64,000 bases of DNA from the NCBI RefSeq assembly GCF_029395535.1, contig NZ_CP113920.1:1984001-2048000 (forward strand), written 5' to 3'. Positions 46,000-54,488 of this stretch are shown one piece after another; the first letter of the stretch is position 1, and every line of letters begins with the position of its first letter. Below the pieces are notes generated by a model that was not told where the DNA came from, searched no databases, and saw only the letters and a list, made by a program, of their open reading frames with translations. Made by a program: the position numbers and the translations under genes. Source of the DNA: Bifidobacterium sp. ESL0732 (lineage in GTDB: Bacteria; Actinomycetota; Actinomycetes; Actinomycetales; Bifidobacteriaceae).

Positions 46000-46049
46000 T
46001 AGACAAAATATATCTGTCTATTGACTTTCCTGAAGAATGTCCATATGCT
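46000..46049 (+). promoter_or_regulatory. Promoter with inverted repeat upstream of orphan DUF1778 antitoxin
   Basis: TAGACA (46000-46005) and TGTCTA (46015-46020) form an inverted repeat with a nine-base centre. Immediately after come -35 TTGACT (46021-46026) and, 17 bp later, -10 TATGCT (46044-46049). The other 45827-45999 bases of this gap show nothing I recognise. The repeat has the same nine-base spacing as the operator of the DUF1778 antitoxin at 54489. Confidence 0.55.
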
Positions 46050-46129
46050 GTCCATTTGGTTGCTATGTAGACGACTTGAACCGATACTAAAAGTACAAAT
46101 TCAATGTCGAATGCAAAGAAGGACATATT

Positions 46130-46360
46130 ATGAACGACACACAAAATGCAGACATTCAATTCAATATCTCCATCAGCAAAGACCAGCTCGCACTTATGAA
46201 GCGCGCTGCGGCACTTGAGGAGAGGCCAGTGAAGGACTGGGCGGCGGACAAGCTGTATGAGGCCGCCAGCGAGGGCATCGATCAAGAAGTGACGCTTCAG
46301 GAGGTCAACGAGGAATTCGACAAGATTCTCGCGACTTTCGAAGCCCCTGCAAACGTCTGA
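46130..46360 (+). CDS. Orphan DUF1778 (TacA-type) antitoxin
   Basis: A 76-residue ribbon-helix-helix protein. The N-terminus IQFNISISKDQLALMKRAAAL is the DUF1778 RHH domain, followed by an acidic tail (VTLQEVNEEFDKILATFEAP) that in TacA wraps the toxin. AAGGAC precedes the ATG. The usual GNAT toxin gene is missing: the next 190 bp hold only a hairpin and no acetyltransferase. It may be a solitary antitoxin that neutralises or represses elsewhere. Confidence 0.75.
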   Translation: MNDTQNADIQFNISISKDQLALMKRAAALEERPVKDWAADKLYEAASEGIDQEVTLQEVNEEFDKILATFEAPANV

Positions 46361-46432
46361 TACGAGAAATATTCCATCCAGCCAATAACGGATGGGACTC
46401 GGCAAAAACGATGAAAAATGCTAGCAGTAAGC

Positions 46433-46480
46433 AATGCGTGAGGTGGGATTGAGCATCAACTCGGTCCCACCTCACGCATT
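46433..46480. terminator. 16-bp perfect hairpin between convergent genes
   Basis: Arms AATGCGTGAGGTGGGA (46433-46448) and TCCCACCTCACGCATT (46465-46480) pair perfectly around a 16-base loop. It lies between the 3' ends of the antitoxin and LacI genes, so it may act as a bidirectional terminator. There is no good T tract in either direction. Confidence 0.65.
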
Positions 46481-46550
46481 AATATACCTCTCCAAACGGA
46501 GACGGATAACATGACAAGAAAGCGGTAAGCTTGTCAGCTGATACAGCGTC

Positions 46551-47552
46551 TCACGAGCTTACCGGACCTGTCGAGTTTCTGACAATCAACGACACCGGCC
46601 ATTCTTTCTTCCTCACTTCTTCCGCATGATCGCCAATAAGCAATCGCGCCGCGCTTTCCCCTAATTCATATGAAGGCTGCCGGACAGTCGTCAGACTAGG
46701 ATTTAAAGCCTCAGCAAATTCAACGTCATCGTATCCCACTATCGAAAGATCCTCAGGAATACGTCTACCGGTTTTCTTCACTTCCAGAATCGCGCCTAAC
46801 GCAAGCATATCGTTGGAACAAATCAAAGCAGTCACCCCAGGACAACGGCGCAAAATGGTCTCTGCACCCTTTTCGCCCTCTACGACGGTCAAATCTTCAA
46901 CGGTTGCGGTCTTTAAAGAATCCTTCGCAGATAATCCCATTTCATGCAAAGCCTTCAAGACGCCTCTGCGTCTGGCCGCACACCAGGAAACACCTACCTT
47001 GCCGTTGATGAAGCCGAAATGCCGGTGCCCCAAACCAATCAGATATTTAGTCGCCAAGTACATGCCCTCTTCGCCGTTATTACCAACGTAGGGCACCACG
47101 GGAGACTTTCCAATTGAGACGATTCCGAACCTACTACGGAAGGTTTGAAGCTCATCTGCAAAAATATTGATGGGTGCAACGATAAGGCCATCGACGCCGT
47201 AACTCATAAGATTGTCAAAAGCCTCGATCTGCCTTTTATTGTCCTGATGACTCGAACTGACAATCATTCCCAACCCTGCGGAGTCACAGACATTTTCCAC
47301 ACCTCGGATGACGGAAGCCCAATACAGGTTTCCGATATCAGGCACCATCACACCCACAAGACCAGATTTTTGCCCCCTCAATTGTCCCGCAGCTTTTGAA
47401 GGAATATAATTCAAAAGCTTCATTGTCTGAAATACTTTGGCTCGATTCTGAGGACTTACCTGATCAGGATGATTCATCACATTGGAAACAGTACCCAGCG
47501 AGACACCGGCATTGCGAGCTACATCACGAATACCTACCTTATCGACCTTCAT
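46551..47552 (-). CDS. LacI-family transcriptional repressor
   Basis: A 333-residue LacI-type regulator. The N-terminal helix-turn-helix and hinge read VGIRDVARNAGVSLGTVSNVM, then NRAKVFQTMKLLNYIPSKAAGQL, followed by a periplasmic-binding-protein-like core containing MVPDIGNLYWAS. It is probably the repressor of the adjacent sugar operon, whose promoter carries paired LacI-type operators (54250-54283). ATG 47552 is used; GTG 47558 is an alternative. It is on the same strand, downstream of the operon terminator hairpin. Confidence 0.9.
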   Translation of the reverse strand: MKVDKVGIRDVARNAGVSLGTVSNVMNHPDQVSPQNRAKVFQTMKLLNYIPSKAAGQLRGQKSGLVGVMVPDIGNLYWASVIRGVENVCDSAGLGMIVSSSHQDNKRQIEAFDNLMSYGVDGLIVAPINIFADELQTFRSRFGIVSIGKSPVVPYVGNNGEEGMYLATKYLIGLGHRHFGFINGKVGVSWCAARRRGVLKALHEMGLSAKDSLKTATVEDLTVVEGEKGAETILRRCPGVTALICSNDMLALGAILEVKKTGRRIPEDLSIVGYDDVEFAEALNPSLTTVRQPSYELGESAARLLIGDHAEEVRKKEWPVSLIVRNSTGPVSS

Positions 47553-47685
47553 CTTCACGCTTTCTCACATATTCCGTAGTTTCAAAGCAATTCACAGATC
47601 ACACGCCCAGCCAGACAATTCATTTACCGTACATAGACATGGCATGAAGCGAATCTCCATAACTTACCTTTAAATCAACACAGTT

Positions 47686-47731
47686 GCGTGGCTATGCCAA
47701 TAAACTCATCAGAGAGCTGGCATAGCCACGC
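47686..47731 (-). terminator. Terminator hairpin of the sugar operon
   Basis: Perfect 14-bp arms GCGTGGCTATGCCA (47686-47699) and TGGCATAGCCACGC (47718-47731), 20 bp beyond the stop codon of the last operon gene on the minus strand. The T tract is weak. Confidence 0.7.
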
Positions 47732-47750
47732 GAAATAGAACATTATCAGA

Positions 47751-48770
47751 TTATAATTCCATGTATATCTCTGTATGATAATGTCTAATACTGCCAGGTT
47801 CCAACCATATTACCTCACCATCTCGTTCTGCCTGCCATCTGCCTCCATCTTTTGAAGTCGAAGGCTCAATCGCAAACACATTGACTCCCGGGGAAGCGTC
47901 TCGCCATAGAACCAGCATCGGCCAACTGTCGACATCCTGCACCACGGTAAGCGATTGGTCAAGCGGGGATGTCACGGTTGTCTTACACTGATCCGGTTGA
48001 GTCGGATTGCAGTAATACACTTCTTCATCCTGCGGAGCATCGCAAGCACCCAACGTCCAAGGCAATGAACGCCCATTCACGCCGTCATCACCGCGGTGAC
48101 CGCAGATAACGGATTGTGAAGTCACCACGGACCCCGGTTGGATGATCGGATAACCCAAAGTGATATGATGCCTCATCATATGCCCGGCAAGCGAAAAGCC
48201 GAGATTCTCGACGGTATCCTCCACCACGAGACGAGGGCTTTCAATATCAGCCGAAATGGTCCTGTGAAGCCTTAACGAGGGCGACCCCAGTCCGGCCTCG
48301 AGCGCATCACCGTCTATAACGATGCACGTCGAACCAGAGGCGCTGCGATCCAGCTTCCATGTGAGATTATCGACGGGTATATGACCTATGCGGCCATGAA
48401 GCCCGTACTTCCTATTCCCCACACTCGAGGCCAAGCCTGTGCTTTCCAATCCGCATGTCGACAACAGGCCACCGGGGAATGTCCTGCACCAACCGTCACC
48501 TGTTGGTTCAACAAAACCGGAAGCAATATTGCCGCGTGAGGAGCGCCAACCCAGTGGAATTCCATATGCATCCGCCCAACCGATATCCATGCACCTGTCA
48601 GCAAGGACTTCGAAGGATATCCCCTTGGGATTATGCACTTCGAGCACCGGCGAACCGGCACCCGGACCGGATTGACGAGTGAACATTTCCACATTGCACA
48701 GCTGGTCGGCCGAAGAGACCAACCTGGAAAGGTCGGCAGGCAACGGGCTTGAGGAATAGCCGAATGTCAT
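47751..48770 (-). CDS. DUF4432 aldose-1-epimerase superfamily protein
   Basis: A 339-residue protein of the DUF4432 family (galactose-mutarotase-like beta-sandwich). The N-terminal LEVHNPKGISFEVLADRCMDIG and the LLSTCGLE segment match the family. Homologues are often in sugar-utilisation operons and are assumed to interconvert anomers. Here the gene is the last of a minus-strand operon, two bases after the permease stop codon. Together with the isomerase it would prepare an imported aldose. Specificity unknown. Confidence 0.85.
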   Translation of the reverse strand: MTFGYSSSPLPADLSRLVSSADQLCNVEMFTRQSGPGAGSPVLEVHNPKGISFEVLADRCMDIGWADAYGIPLGWRSSRGNIASGFVEPTGDGWCRTFPGGLLSTCGLESTGLASSVGNRKYGLHGRIGHIPVDNLTWKLDRSASGSTCIVIDGDALEAGLGSPSLRLHRTISADIESPRLVVEDTVENLGFSLAGHMMRHHITLGYPIIQPGSVVTSQSVICGHRGDDGVNGRSLPWTLGACDAPQDEEVYYCNPTQPDQCKTTVTSPLDQSLTVVQDVDSWPMLVLWRDASPGVNVFAIEPSTSKDGGRWQAERDGEVIWLEPGSIRHYHTEIYMEL

Positions 48771-48772
48771 TT

Positions 48773-49798
48773 CTAGTCCTCGCCTCTCACTTCCAACATC
48801 GTCAGCTTCCTGTTGCCGAAAGCGATGGCGGCGATAAGAACGACACCGGTGACAACGTACTGAAGGTAGGAAGAAACACCCAGGATGTTCAGGGCGCTGG
48901 AGAGCACCGCGAAGAAGATGGAACCGACCAAGGTGCCGGAAATCGATGCCTTGCCGCCTCGCATCGAGGTACCGCCAACCACGACTGCGGCAATCACGGT
49001 CATTTCAATGCCCATGGCCATGTTGCCTTCGGTCGAAGAAAGACGGCCGGCGAGGAACACACCAGCAAGCGCGGCACAGATCCCGGAAAAGACGAAAACG
49101 ATAATCTTGGTCCAGGGAACCGAAATACCGGCCAGACCGGCGGAGACCTCGTTGGAACCGATGGCTCTTGCATTACGTCCTATGTAGGTGTGCTTGACAA
49201 TGAAGAACGTCAGGGCTAGCAAAAGGATAAACACCACCAATGCGATCGGTATGATTCCAGCGATCTTGGAAGTGGTCAGCGAACGGTAATTGTGGGAGGT
49301 GATCGGAACCACCTTGCCTTGGGTCATGATGAAGGCGGTGCCGAGGAAGAGGTACTGCGTACCCAGCGTGGCAATGAACGGTGCGATTTTCACCATACCG
49401 ACCAGCAAACCGTTGATAAGCCCAAACAGGGCACCGAGGACGAGCGCTACCAGAATGGCCATTTCCACCGTGCTTGTCGGCAGAATCTTGGCCACCATGA
49501 TGGAGCTGACCGCGATGATACCGGCCAACGAGAGGTCAATCAGTCCGCTCGCTATCAGGATCGTCATGCCGCACGCCGAAATACCGATGTAGGCGGTTTG
49601 AAAGAGCACATTGGACATGTTGCCCAAACTCCAGAAACTCGGCTGAACGATACCGACCACGATGCAGAGCACGATCAGCAGTAGGAACAGATAGTAGCGC
49701 TTCACGAATGAAAGAAGATTGAAGTTTTTGGTTTCGGAAACTTCATCGTTGAAAGCTACAGCCTTGTTCGTTTCATGTTTTTGTTCTTTTTTGTCCAT
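48773..49798 (-). CDS. Sugar ABC transporter permease (RbsC family)
   Basis: A 342-residue permease with about eight to ten helices in the BPD_transp_2 family (ribose/xylose/galactose type). Landmarks are the QPSFWSLGNMSNVLFQTAYI loop and the conserved VVVGGTSMRGGKASISGTLVG, matched in the second permease. ATG 49798 follows GGGAAGGTG; the upstream extension is not supported. It ends two bases before the DUF4432 start, consistent with a single transcript. Confidence 0.93.
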   Translation of the reverse strand: MDKKEQKHETNKAVAFNDEVSETKNFNLLSFVKRYYLFLLLIVLCIVVGIVQPSFWSLGNMSNVLFQTAYIGISACGMTILIASGLIDLSLAGIIAVSSIMVAKILPTSTVEMAILVALVLGALFGLINGLLVGMVKIAPFIATLGTQYLFLGTAFIMTQGKVVPITSHNYRSLTTSKIAGIIPIALVVFILLLALTFFIVKHTYIGRNARAIGSNEVSAGLAGISVPWTKIIVFVFSGICAALAGVFLAGRLSSTEGNMAMGIEMTVIAAVVVGGTSMRGGKASISGTLVGSIFFAVLSSALNILGVSSYLQYVVTGVVLIAAIAFGNRKLTMLEVRGED

Positions 49799-49802
49799 GA
49801 TT

Positions 49803-50831
49803 TCACCTTCCCTTGAACATCCTCGCAACCATGACACGCTGACCGCTGTCAAGGCTCAATGCGAAGACAAGCAGCGCGCCAATCGCTACGTATTGGTAGA
49901 ACGAGGGAATATTAAGGATATTCAGGCCCGAATTGATTATTGTCAGCAGCAGCGCACCGAGCAACGTTCCGATAACGCGCGGATGGCCGCCGGACATGCT
50001 GGTTCCGCCAATCACGACCACCGCGATGGTCTGCAATTCAAGACCGGTGGAAACTGTTGCGTTCACTGTTCCAAGCTGGCTGGCCAGCAGCACTCCCGCG
50101 AGACCAGCGGTGAGACCACAGAACAGATAGGCCTTGATGATGGTTCCTTCAACGCTGATGCCGCTGTCTCGTGCGGCGAGCGCGTTGTCGCCGACAGCCA
50201 CAATGTGTTTGCCGATAGGCGCCTTCTCCAGAATGAACCAAGTGCCGAAACCGACGAGCAACGCAAGGATAAAGGTGACGGGAATATGCACGATGCTCGC
50301 TGTGGCGATCTTCTTGAACGATCCCGACATGATTTCTATCGGCAATCCGGCCGTGATAAGCAGGGCCAGACCTCGATAGATATTCATCGTCGACAACGTG
50401 GCGATGAAGTCGGTGACACGAAGTTTGACGACAACGAATCCGTTGAAGAAGCCGAGGATACCACCGAAAACAATCGCGCATATGATAGCCAGCACCGGAT
50501 TCATCTTGTTGACCATCATTGCAGTCACACAGACAACCAATGCCTGCATCGCGCCCACGGAAAGATCGATGCCGAATATGGCGATGACCACTGTCTGCCC
50601 AAGTGCCAGAATGGCGAGGATGGACGCATTGATCAGCATGTTGGTGACGTTTGAAGCCGACAGGAACTTCGGCACAAACAGCAATTCAAAGATGATCACG
50701 ATTGCAAGAGGAATGACAATCCCCGCATTCTGCAAAATCCTGCGAACCTGATCGGCTTTATGGGCACGCTCGGCAGAGCTCTGGCGATTCTCATCGACAA
50801 GCGACAAAGCCGCGTCTTGCTGAGTTGACAT
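49803..50831 (-). CDS. Sugar ABC transporter permease (RbsC family)
   Basis: A 342-residue permease homologous to the one downstream; the conserved VVVIGGTSMSGGHPRVIGTLLG is present. Two different permeases form a heterodimeric channel in this operon, unlike the homodimeric RbsC. ATG 50831 is favoured because AAGGGG lies at normal spacing; ATG 50837 would overlap the ATPase stop codon (ATGA). Confidence 0.92.
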   Translation of the reverse strand: MSTQQDAALSLVDENRQSSAERAHKADQVRRILQNAGIVIPLAIVIIFELLFVPKFLSASNVTNMLINASILAILALGQTVVIAIFGIDLSVGAMQALVVCVTAMMVNKMNPVLAIICAIVFGGILGFFNGFVVVKLRVTDFIATLSTMNIYRGLALLITAGLPIEIMSGSFKKIATASIVHIPVTFILALLVGFGTWFILEKAPIGKHIVAVGDNALAARDSGISVEGTIIKAYLFCGLTAGLAGVLLASQLGTVNATVSTGLELQTIAVVVIGGTSMSGGHPRVIGTLLGALLLTIINSGLNILNIPSFYQYVAIGALLVFALSLDSGQRVMVARMFKGR

Positions 50832-50833
50832 AG

Positions 50834-52345
50834 TCATTCCCCTTCCTTGTTCATGGAACCGACCGAAGCCGCAATGATGTTCTCTTCGGTGACGTCCGAT
50901 CCCTTAAATTCCGCTACTTCCTTGCCAGCGAACAGTACGATGCACCGATTCGCGATAGCTGCGATTTCCGGAGCGTCCGAGCTTGAGACGATAATGCTTA
51001 CCCCGGAATCAGCAAGTTCCTTGATAAGCTGATAGATCTCGATCTTGGCCCCGACATCAACGCCTCTAGTCGGCTCATTGAGAATCAGGACCGAGCAACC
51101 AGTGAGCACAGCCCGGGCGAACAGCACTTTCTGCTGGTTACCTCCGGAAAGGCTGACGATAAGTTCGTTGTCATTCTGAACTTTGATGTTCATTTTGCCT
51201 TTGAGCTCATCGAACGAATCCTTTTCCTTTTTCGCAATCGGAAGGAACCGTTCGGCAAAAGGAAGATCCTTCTTGTTCTTGGCGATCATCGAATTTTCGA
51301 TGACATCAAGATGAGGAATGATTCCTTCGTTCTTTCGGTCTTCCGAAAGCATGAAGATACCTTGCCGGATGGCCTTACGATTGTTGGACAGATTCACCGG
51401 CTTGTCATCCACGAGCACGGATCCGGAGAGAATGGGCATCTGGCCGAAAAGCGCTCGGCTGATTTCCGTACGTCCGGAACCGACAAGACCCGCAATGCCG
51501 AGAATCTCGCCTTTTCTCACTTCGAAATTAAAGGCCGTCGGGAACCTTCCGATAATCACATCCTTCACCTGAAGACCGATAGGACTCTTATCGGCAGTGG
51601 TATCGGTTTTGTTGTATACCTCCGCTTTCCTGCCGAGCATTTGTTCGACGAGGCTTTGCTCATTGGTGTCGGCCACCGGTCCAGAGAAGACAAGCTTCCC
51701 ATTGCGCAGCACGTCAACGGTGTCGCAAATCTGGAAGACCTCTTCGAGATGGTGGGAGACATAAATGACGGCTTTGCCATCGGCGGCGAGCCTCTTGACG
51801 ATCCGATGCAACTTCTCGGTTTCGGAATTGTTCAACGCCGCGGTAGGCTCATCCATGATGATGACATCGAACTGAAGCGACAGGGCACGAGCAATTTCGA
51901 CAAGCTGCTGGTCGCCAATCGTCAACGAAGATACATAACGATCCAGATCCAGATCGAGACCAAGTTCATCCAGCAAGGCCTTCGCCTTTGCATGAGTCGC
52001 CTTTTTATCGATGATTCCATGCGAAACAATCTCATGACCCAGATAAATGTTTTCGGCAACGGTCAGTTCACCAACCTGGCGAAACTCCTGGCTGACGACG
52101 GCAATGCCGTGATTCTGAGAATCTGAAGAACTCTTGAAGCTCTGTTCCTTGCCTTTAAGAAAAATCTTCCCCGAAACGGGCTGTTCGATTCCTGCAAGCA
52201 TACGGATTAACGTGCTTTTGCCAGCCCCGTTTTCGCCGACCAGGGCTAGAATCTCTCCAGCCTTTACTGCGATAGATATCCCCTTTAAGGCTTTTACACC
52301 AGGATATTCCTGAACCAATTGTTCAGTTTGTAATACGCTATCCAT
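50834..52345 (-). CDS. Sugar ABC transporter ATPase (RbsA type, two NBDs)
   Basis: A 503-residue ATPase with two tandem nucleotide-binding domains, as in RbsA/XylG/MglA. The first has LVGENGAGKSTLIRML and the Walker B IIMDEPTAALNNSE. The second has GLVGSGRTEISRALFG (the degenerate P-loop normal for the second domain) and VSLSGGNQQKVLFAR. It energises sugar uptake through the two downstream permeases. A short hairpin (52365-52392) separates it from the binding-protein gene. Confidence 0.95.
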   Translation of the reverse strand: MDSVLQTEQLVQEYPGVKALKGISIAVKAGEILALVGENGAGKSTLIRMLAGIEQPVSGKIFLKGKEQSFKSSSDSQNHGIAVVSQEFRQVGELTVAENIYLGHEIVSHGIIDKKATHAKAKALLDELGLDLDLDRYVSSLTIGDQQLVEIARALSLQFDVIIMDEPTAALNNSETEKLHRIVKRLAADGKAVIYVSHHLEEVFQICDTVDVLRNGKLVFSGPVADTNEQSLVEQMLGRKAEVYNKTDTTADKSPIGLQVKDVIIGRFPTAFNFEVRKGEILGIAGLVGSGRTEISRALFGQMPILSGSVLVDDKPVNLSNNRKAIRQGIFMLSEDRKNEGIIPHLDVIENSMIAKNKKDLPFAERFLPIAKKEKDSFDELKGKMNIKVQNDNELIVSLSGGNQQKVLFARAVLTGCSVLILNEPTRGVDVGAKIEIYQLIKELADSGVSIIVSSSDAPEIAAIANRCIVLFAGKEVAEFKGSDVTEENIIAASVGSMNKEGE

Positions 52346-52364
52346 AGATTAACCTTTCTAAGAG

Positions 52365-52392
52365 ATTGCGGGAAATCAAAAGATCTCCCGCA
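52365..52392 (-). terminator. Small hairpin between binding protein and ATPase genes
   Basis: Perfect 8-bp arms TTGCGGGA (52365-52372) and TCCCGCAA (52385-52392). Such an intra-operon hairpin commonly attenuates or stabilises transcripts, giving more binding protein than transporter. That role is inference. Confidence 0.5.
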
Positions 52393-52411
52393 ACCCTTTC
52401 ACGAAAATCAC

Positions 52412-53437
52412 TCACTCTTGAGCTTTTTTAGCTTGGAAAGTGCTGAGATTTTCACTGTCAACCATCGACACGGGGTAAAGAACCGTGCGCTTCTTGGCAT
52501 CGTTGAACTTGGGATTCTTGCCATCCAACAAGTCCATAGTCAGCTCAACGGCCTTCTTACCCTGAGCGTATGGATCCTGGGCAACGGTGGCGGTCATTCT
52601 GCCGTCTTTGATCATGGAGAGAGCCTGGTCGTTGCCGTCAAAGCCCATCAGGACGAACCCATCCTTGCAGGACTTGTGGGCAGCTTCCATGGCGCGCTCG
52701 GCGCCCACTGCAGAATTGTCGTTCGCGGCATAGATGACATCCAGATCAGGGTTGGCGGAAAGCATATCCTGCGCGGCCTTGAAGCCGCCATCCACGGAAT
52801 CCTTGCCATCAAGGCTGGAAACGATCTTGAAGTTATCATGCTTCGACAGCTCTTCCTTGAAGCCATCACGCCTCTGCTCACCTACAACGGAGCCGGCATG
52901 CAACTCGACAACGCCGACCTTGTGGGTACCAGGGGTGCTCAGTTTCTTGACCAGATACTCGGCAGCCATCTTGCCACCTGCCTTGTTGTTGGAAAGCAGG
53001 TAGGCATCGTAGGAACCGGCAACTCCGATATCCGCCACCACAACGGGGATCTTGGCATCATGTGCGGCATCCACGGTAGACGGAAGCGCATCCGGCTGCA
53101 CCGGGGTAATGATCAGGCCGGAAATTCCCTGATTGACCAAGTCCAGGCTATTGGAAACCTGCTTGGACTGATCCATCTTCGAATCTAGAACAGAAACCTC
53201 GACACCAGCTTCCTTGGCTCCGGCCTTGATGCCCTTCGCCATTGTCTGCCAGTACGGATTAGAAAGATCCTGAGTGGAGTAACCCAACTTCAGCGGTTTT
53301 TTCTTTTCGAACTTGACTTTGGAATATCCTGCCTTTGACGACGAGGCCTGTTCATCGCTGCCACTCGTTCCACAACCGGCGAGGGAGCCAGCCAGCAAAC
53401 CGACAGCTGCGACAAGTGCAAATACTTTCTTATTCAT
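52412..53437 (-). CDS. Sugar-binding lipoprotein (RbsB/ribose-binding-like)
   Basis: A 341-residue substrate-binding lipoprotein. The signal peptide ends in LAGSLAGCG, with the lipobox Cys at residue 22. The mature domain is a type I periplasmic-binding-protein fold with LKLGYSTQDLSNPYWQTMAKG, GLIITPVQPDALPST and FVLMGFDGNDQAL. This family binds pentoses, hexoses or autoinducer-like sugars. The Trp/Phe/Asp-type pocket is not specific enough to name the ligand, but the linked isomerase points to D-lyxose or a related aldose. Confidence 0.92.
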   Translation of the reverse strand: MNKKVFALVAAVGLLAGSLAGCGTSGSDEQASSSKAGYSKVKFEKKKPLKLGYSTQDLSNPYWQTMAKGIKAGAKEAGVEVSVLDSKMDQSKQVSNSLDLVNQGISGLIITPVQPDALPSTVDAAHDAKIPVVVADIGVAGSYDAYLLSNNKAGGKMAAEYLVKKLSTPGTHKVGVVELHAGSVVGEQRRDGFKEELSKHDNFKIVSSLDGKDSVDGGFKAAQDMLSANPDLDVIYAANDNSAVGAERAMEAAHKSCKDGFVLMGFDGNDQALSMIKDGRMTATVAQDPYAQGKKAVELTMDLLDGKNPKFNDAKKRTVLYPVSMVDSENLSTFQAKKAQE

Positions 53438-53458
53438 CCCTACAACTCCTTCTCAATC

Positions 53459-54211
53459 TCATTCTTTGATGTTCTGGGCCAGACGTCCGGTGTTTGCCGA
53501 TGGAGACAGGAACGTATTGTCATGAAGCCCCTTCCAGGAAGGCATCGGGACAGGGTAATCAGCCTGATCTTCCGTGGGTTCATGGCTATATGTCGAAACT
53601 TCGCGTACACAAAGCGGTACCTTGGCATCCGGCGGGCAACGGAAGGTGTGGAGATGCTTTCTCTGCATCACGAACTTCGGATCACCGACCTCAAGGCGCT
53701 TGTAGCTGGTCAGCTTCTTGTACGTATCCTCACGGCCCTTGGGCAGTGCAACGTTTTCAGGCCACGGGTCTCCCTTTTCCATCTCGTGGAAGGACATGAC
53801 TTCTTCGTCGCCGACTTTTACAGGGTCCGGATCATAGAACAGATCCATGCTTCCGAGCATGACTTCGTAGCATTCGGTCTTCCTCTCGTGGAAATGCGGA
53901 GGGCAGAACTTTCCAGGATGAACAATCATGATCTTGTCGCACAGACCTGAATATTCGGCATAAGGAGCGCCCTTCACAGGCAGGCCACTCACCGCAGCTT
54001 CGTTCAGAGACTGGAAAATAACCATGACTTCATATGGATCATTCGACCAGAGCCCCTTTTCGAACGCTTCATATTGGTCGGCACCATAGACGATACCGGC
54101 GCTGTCATTAACCATGTCAGGAGTCATCGGATAATGCAAAGCACGTGCAAGTGCCTCACAATTATGCATCCAATCGTCATACTCCTGACGAGTTATATAA
54201 TTCCTTGTCAT
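53459..54211 (-). CDS. D-lyxose isomerase-like cupin protein
   Basis: A 250-residue cupin enzyme resembling the D-lyxose ketol-isomerase family (D-lyxose to D-xylulose; some members also use D-mannose). Visible metal-ligand candidates are the His pair and Glu in PPHFHERKTECYEV, and a distal His in KHLHTFRC. It is the first gene of the operon, directly behind the LacI operators. Its product D-xylulose would enter the bifid shunt after phosphorylation. No kinase gene is in the operon. Family assignment is from motif and size, not alignment. Confidence 0.72.
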   Translation of the reverse strand: MTRNYITRQEYDDWMHNCEALARALHYPMTPDMVNDSAGIVYGADQYEAFEKGLWSNDPYEVMVIFQSLNEAAVSGLPVKGAPYAEYSGLCDKIMIVHPGKFCPPHFHERKTECYEVMLGSMDLFYDPDPVKVGDEEVMSFHEMEKGDPWPENVALPKGREDTYKKLTSYKRLEVGDPKFVMQRKHLHTFRCPPDAKVPLCVREVSTYSHEPTEDQADYPVPMPSWKGLHDNTFLSPSANTGRLAQNIKE

Positions 54212-54249
54212 TACTCATTCCTCCTTGAATCAGATTTATCTTCGTAGAT

Positions 54250-54283
54250 AAATGAAACGGTTCATTTTTGAACCGTTTCATTT
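54250..54283. promoter_or_regulatory. Paired LacI-type operators of the sugar operon
   Basis: A perfect 34-bp inverted repeat with 15-bp arms and a TTTT centre. Each arm contains a 12-bp LacI-like site: TGAAACGGTTCA (54253-54264) and its mirror TGAACCGTTTCA (54269-54280), each an imperfect palindrome with a central CG. It lies 38 bp upstream of the isomerase start and faces the region before the TA module. A second, weaker inverted repeat (ATTTATC/GATAAAT, 54234-54253) overlaps it. Confidence 0.78.
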
Positions 54284-54454
54284 ATAACACACACAAGATT
54301 TGTTTGTCAAATTATCTGGATAAATCTTTTATGATTATTGTTTTGATAAAATGAACCATCCAAATCCGTCGAAAGAAATACGGGCAGAATATGGAAACGC
54401 TTTTTCCTGTGATCCCTATTTGTCTATTCCATATGGAACTTTTTATCAGCATTT

Positions 54455-54485
54455 TATATTGTACGTCATTTTGCCGTACAATATA
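54455..54485. promoter_or_regulatory. Operator/promoter of the TacAT-type module
   Basis: Perfect 11-bp arms TATATTGTACG (54455-54465) and CGTACAATATA (54475-54485) around nine bases. TACAAT inside the right arm (54477-54482) is a -10 whose start site would fall on the ATG at 54489. The palindrome therefore covers the promoter, suited to autorepression by the antitoxin. Confidence 0.7.
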
Positions 54486-54488
54486 TTT

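Noticed and set aside
46361-46550. Missing toxin after the orphan antitoxin
   Set aside because: Only a 16-bp hairpin is present; no frame long enough for an acetyltransferase.
54351-54488. N-terminal extension of the DUF1778 antitoxin
   Set aside because: It would run through the operator and promoter and lacks family similarity.
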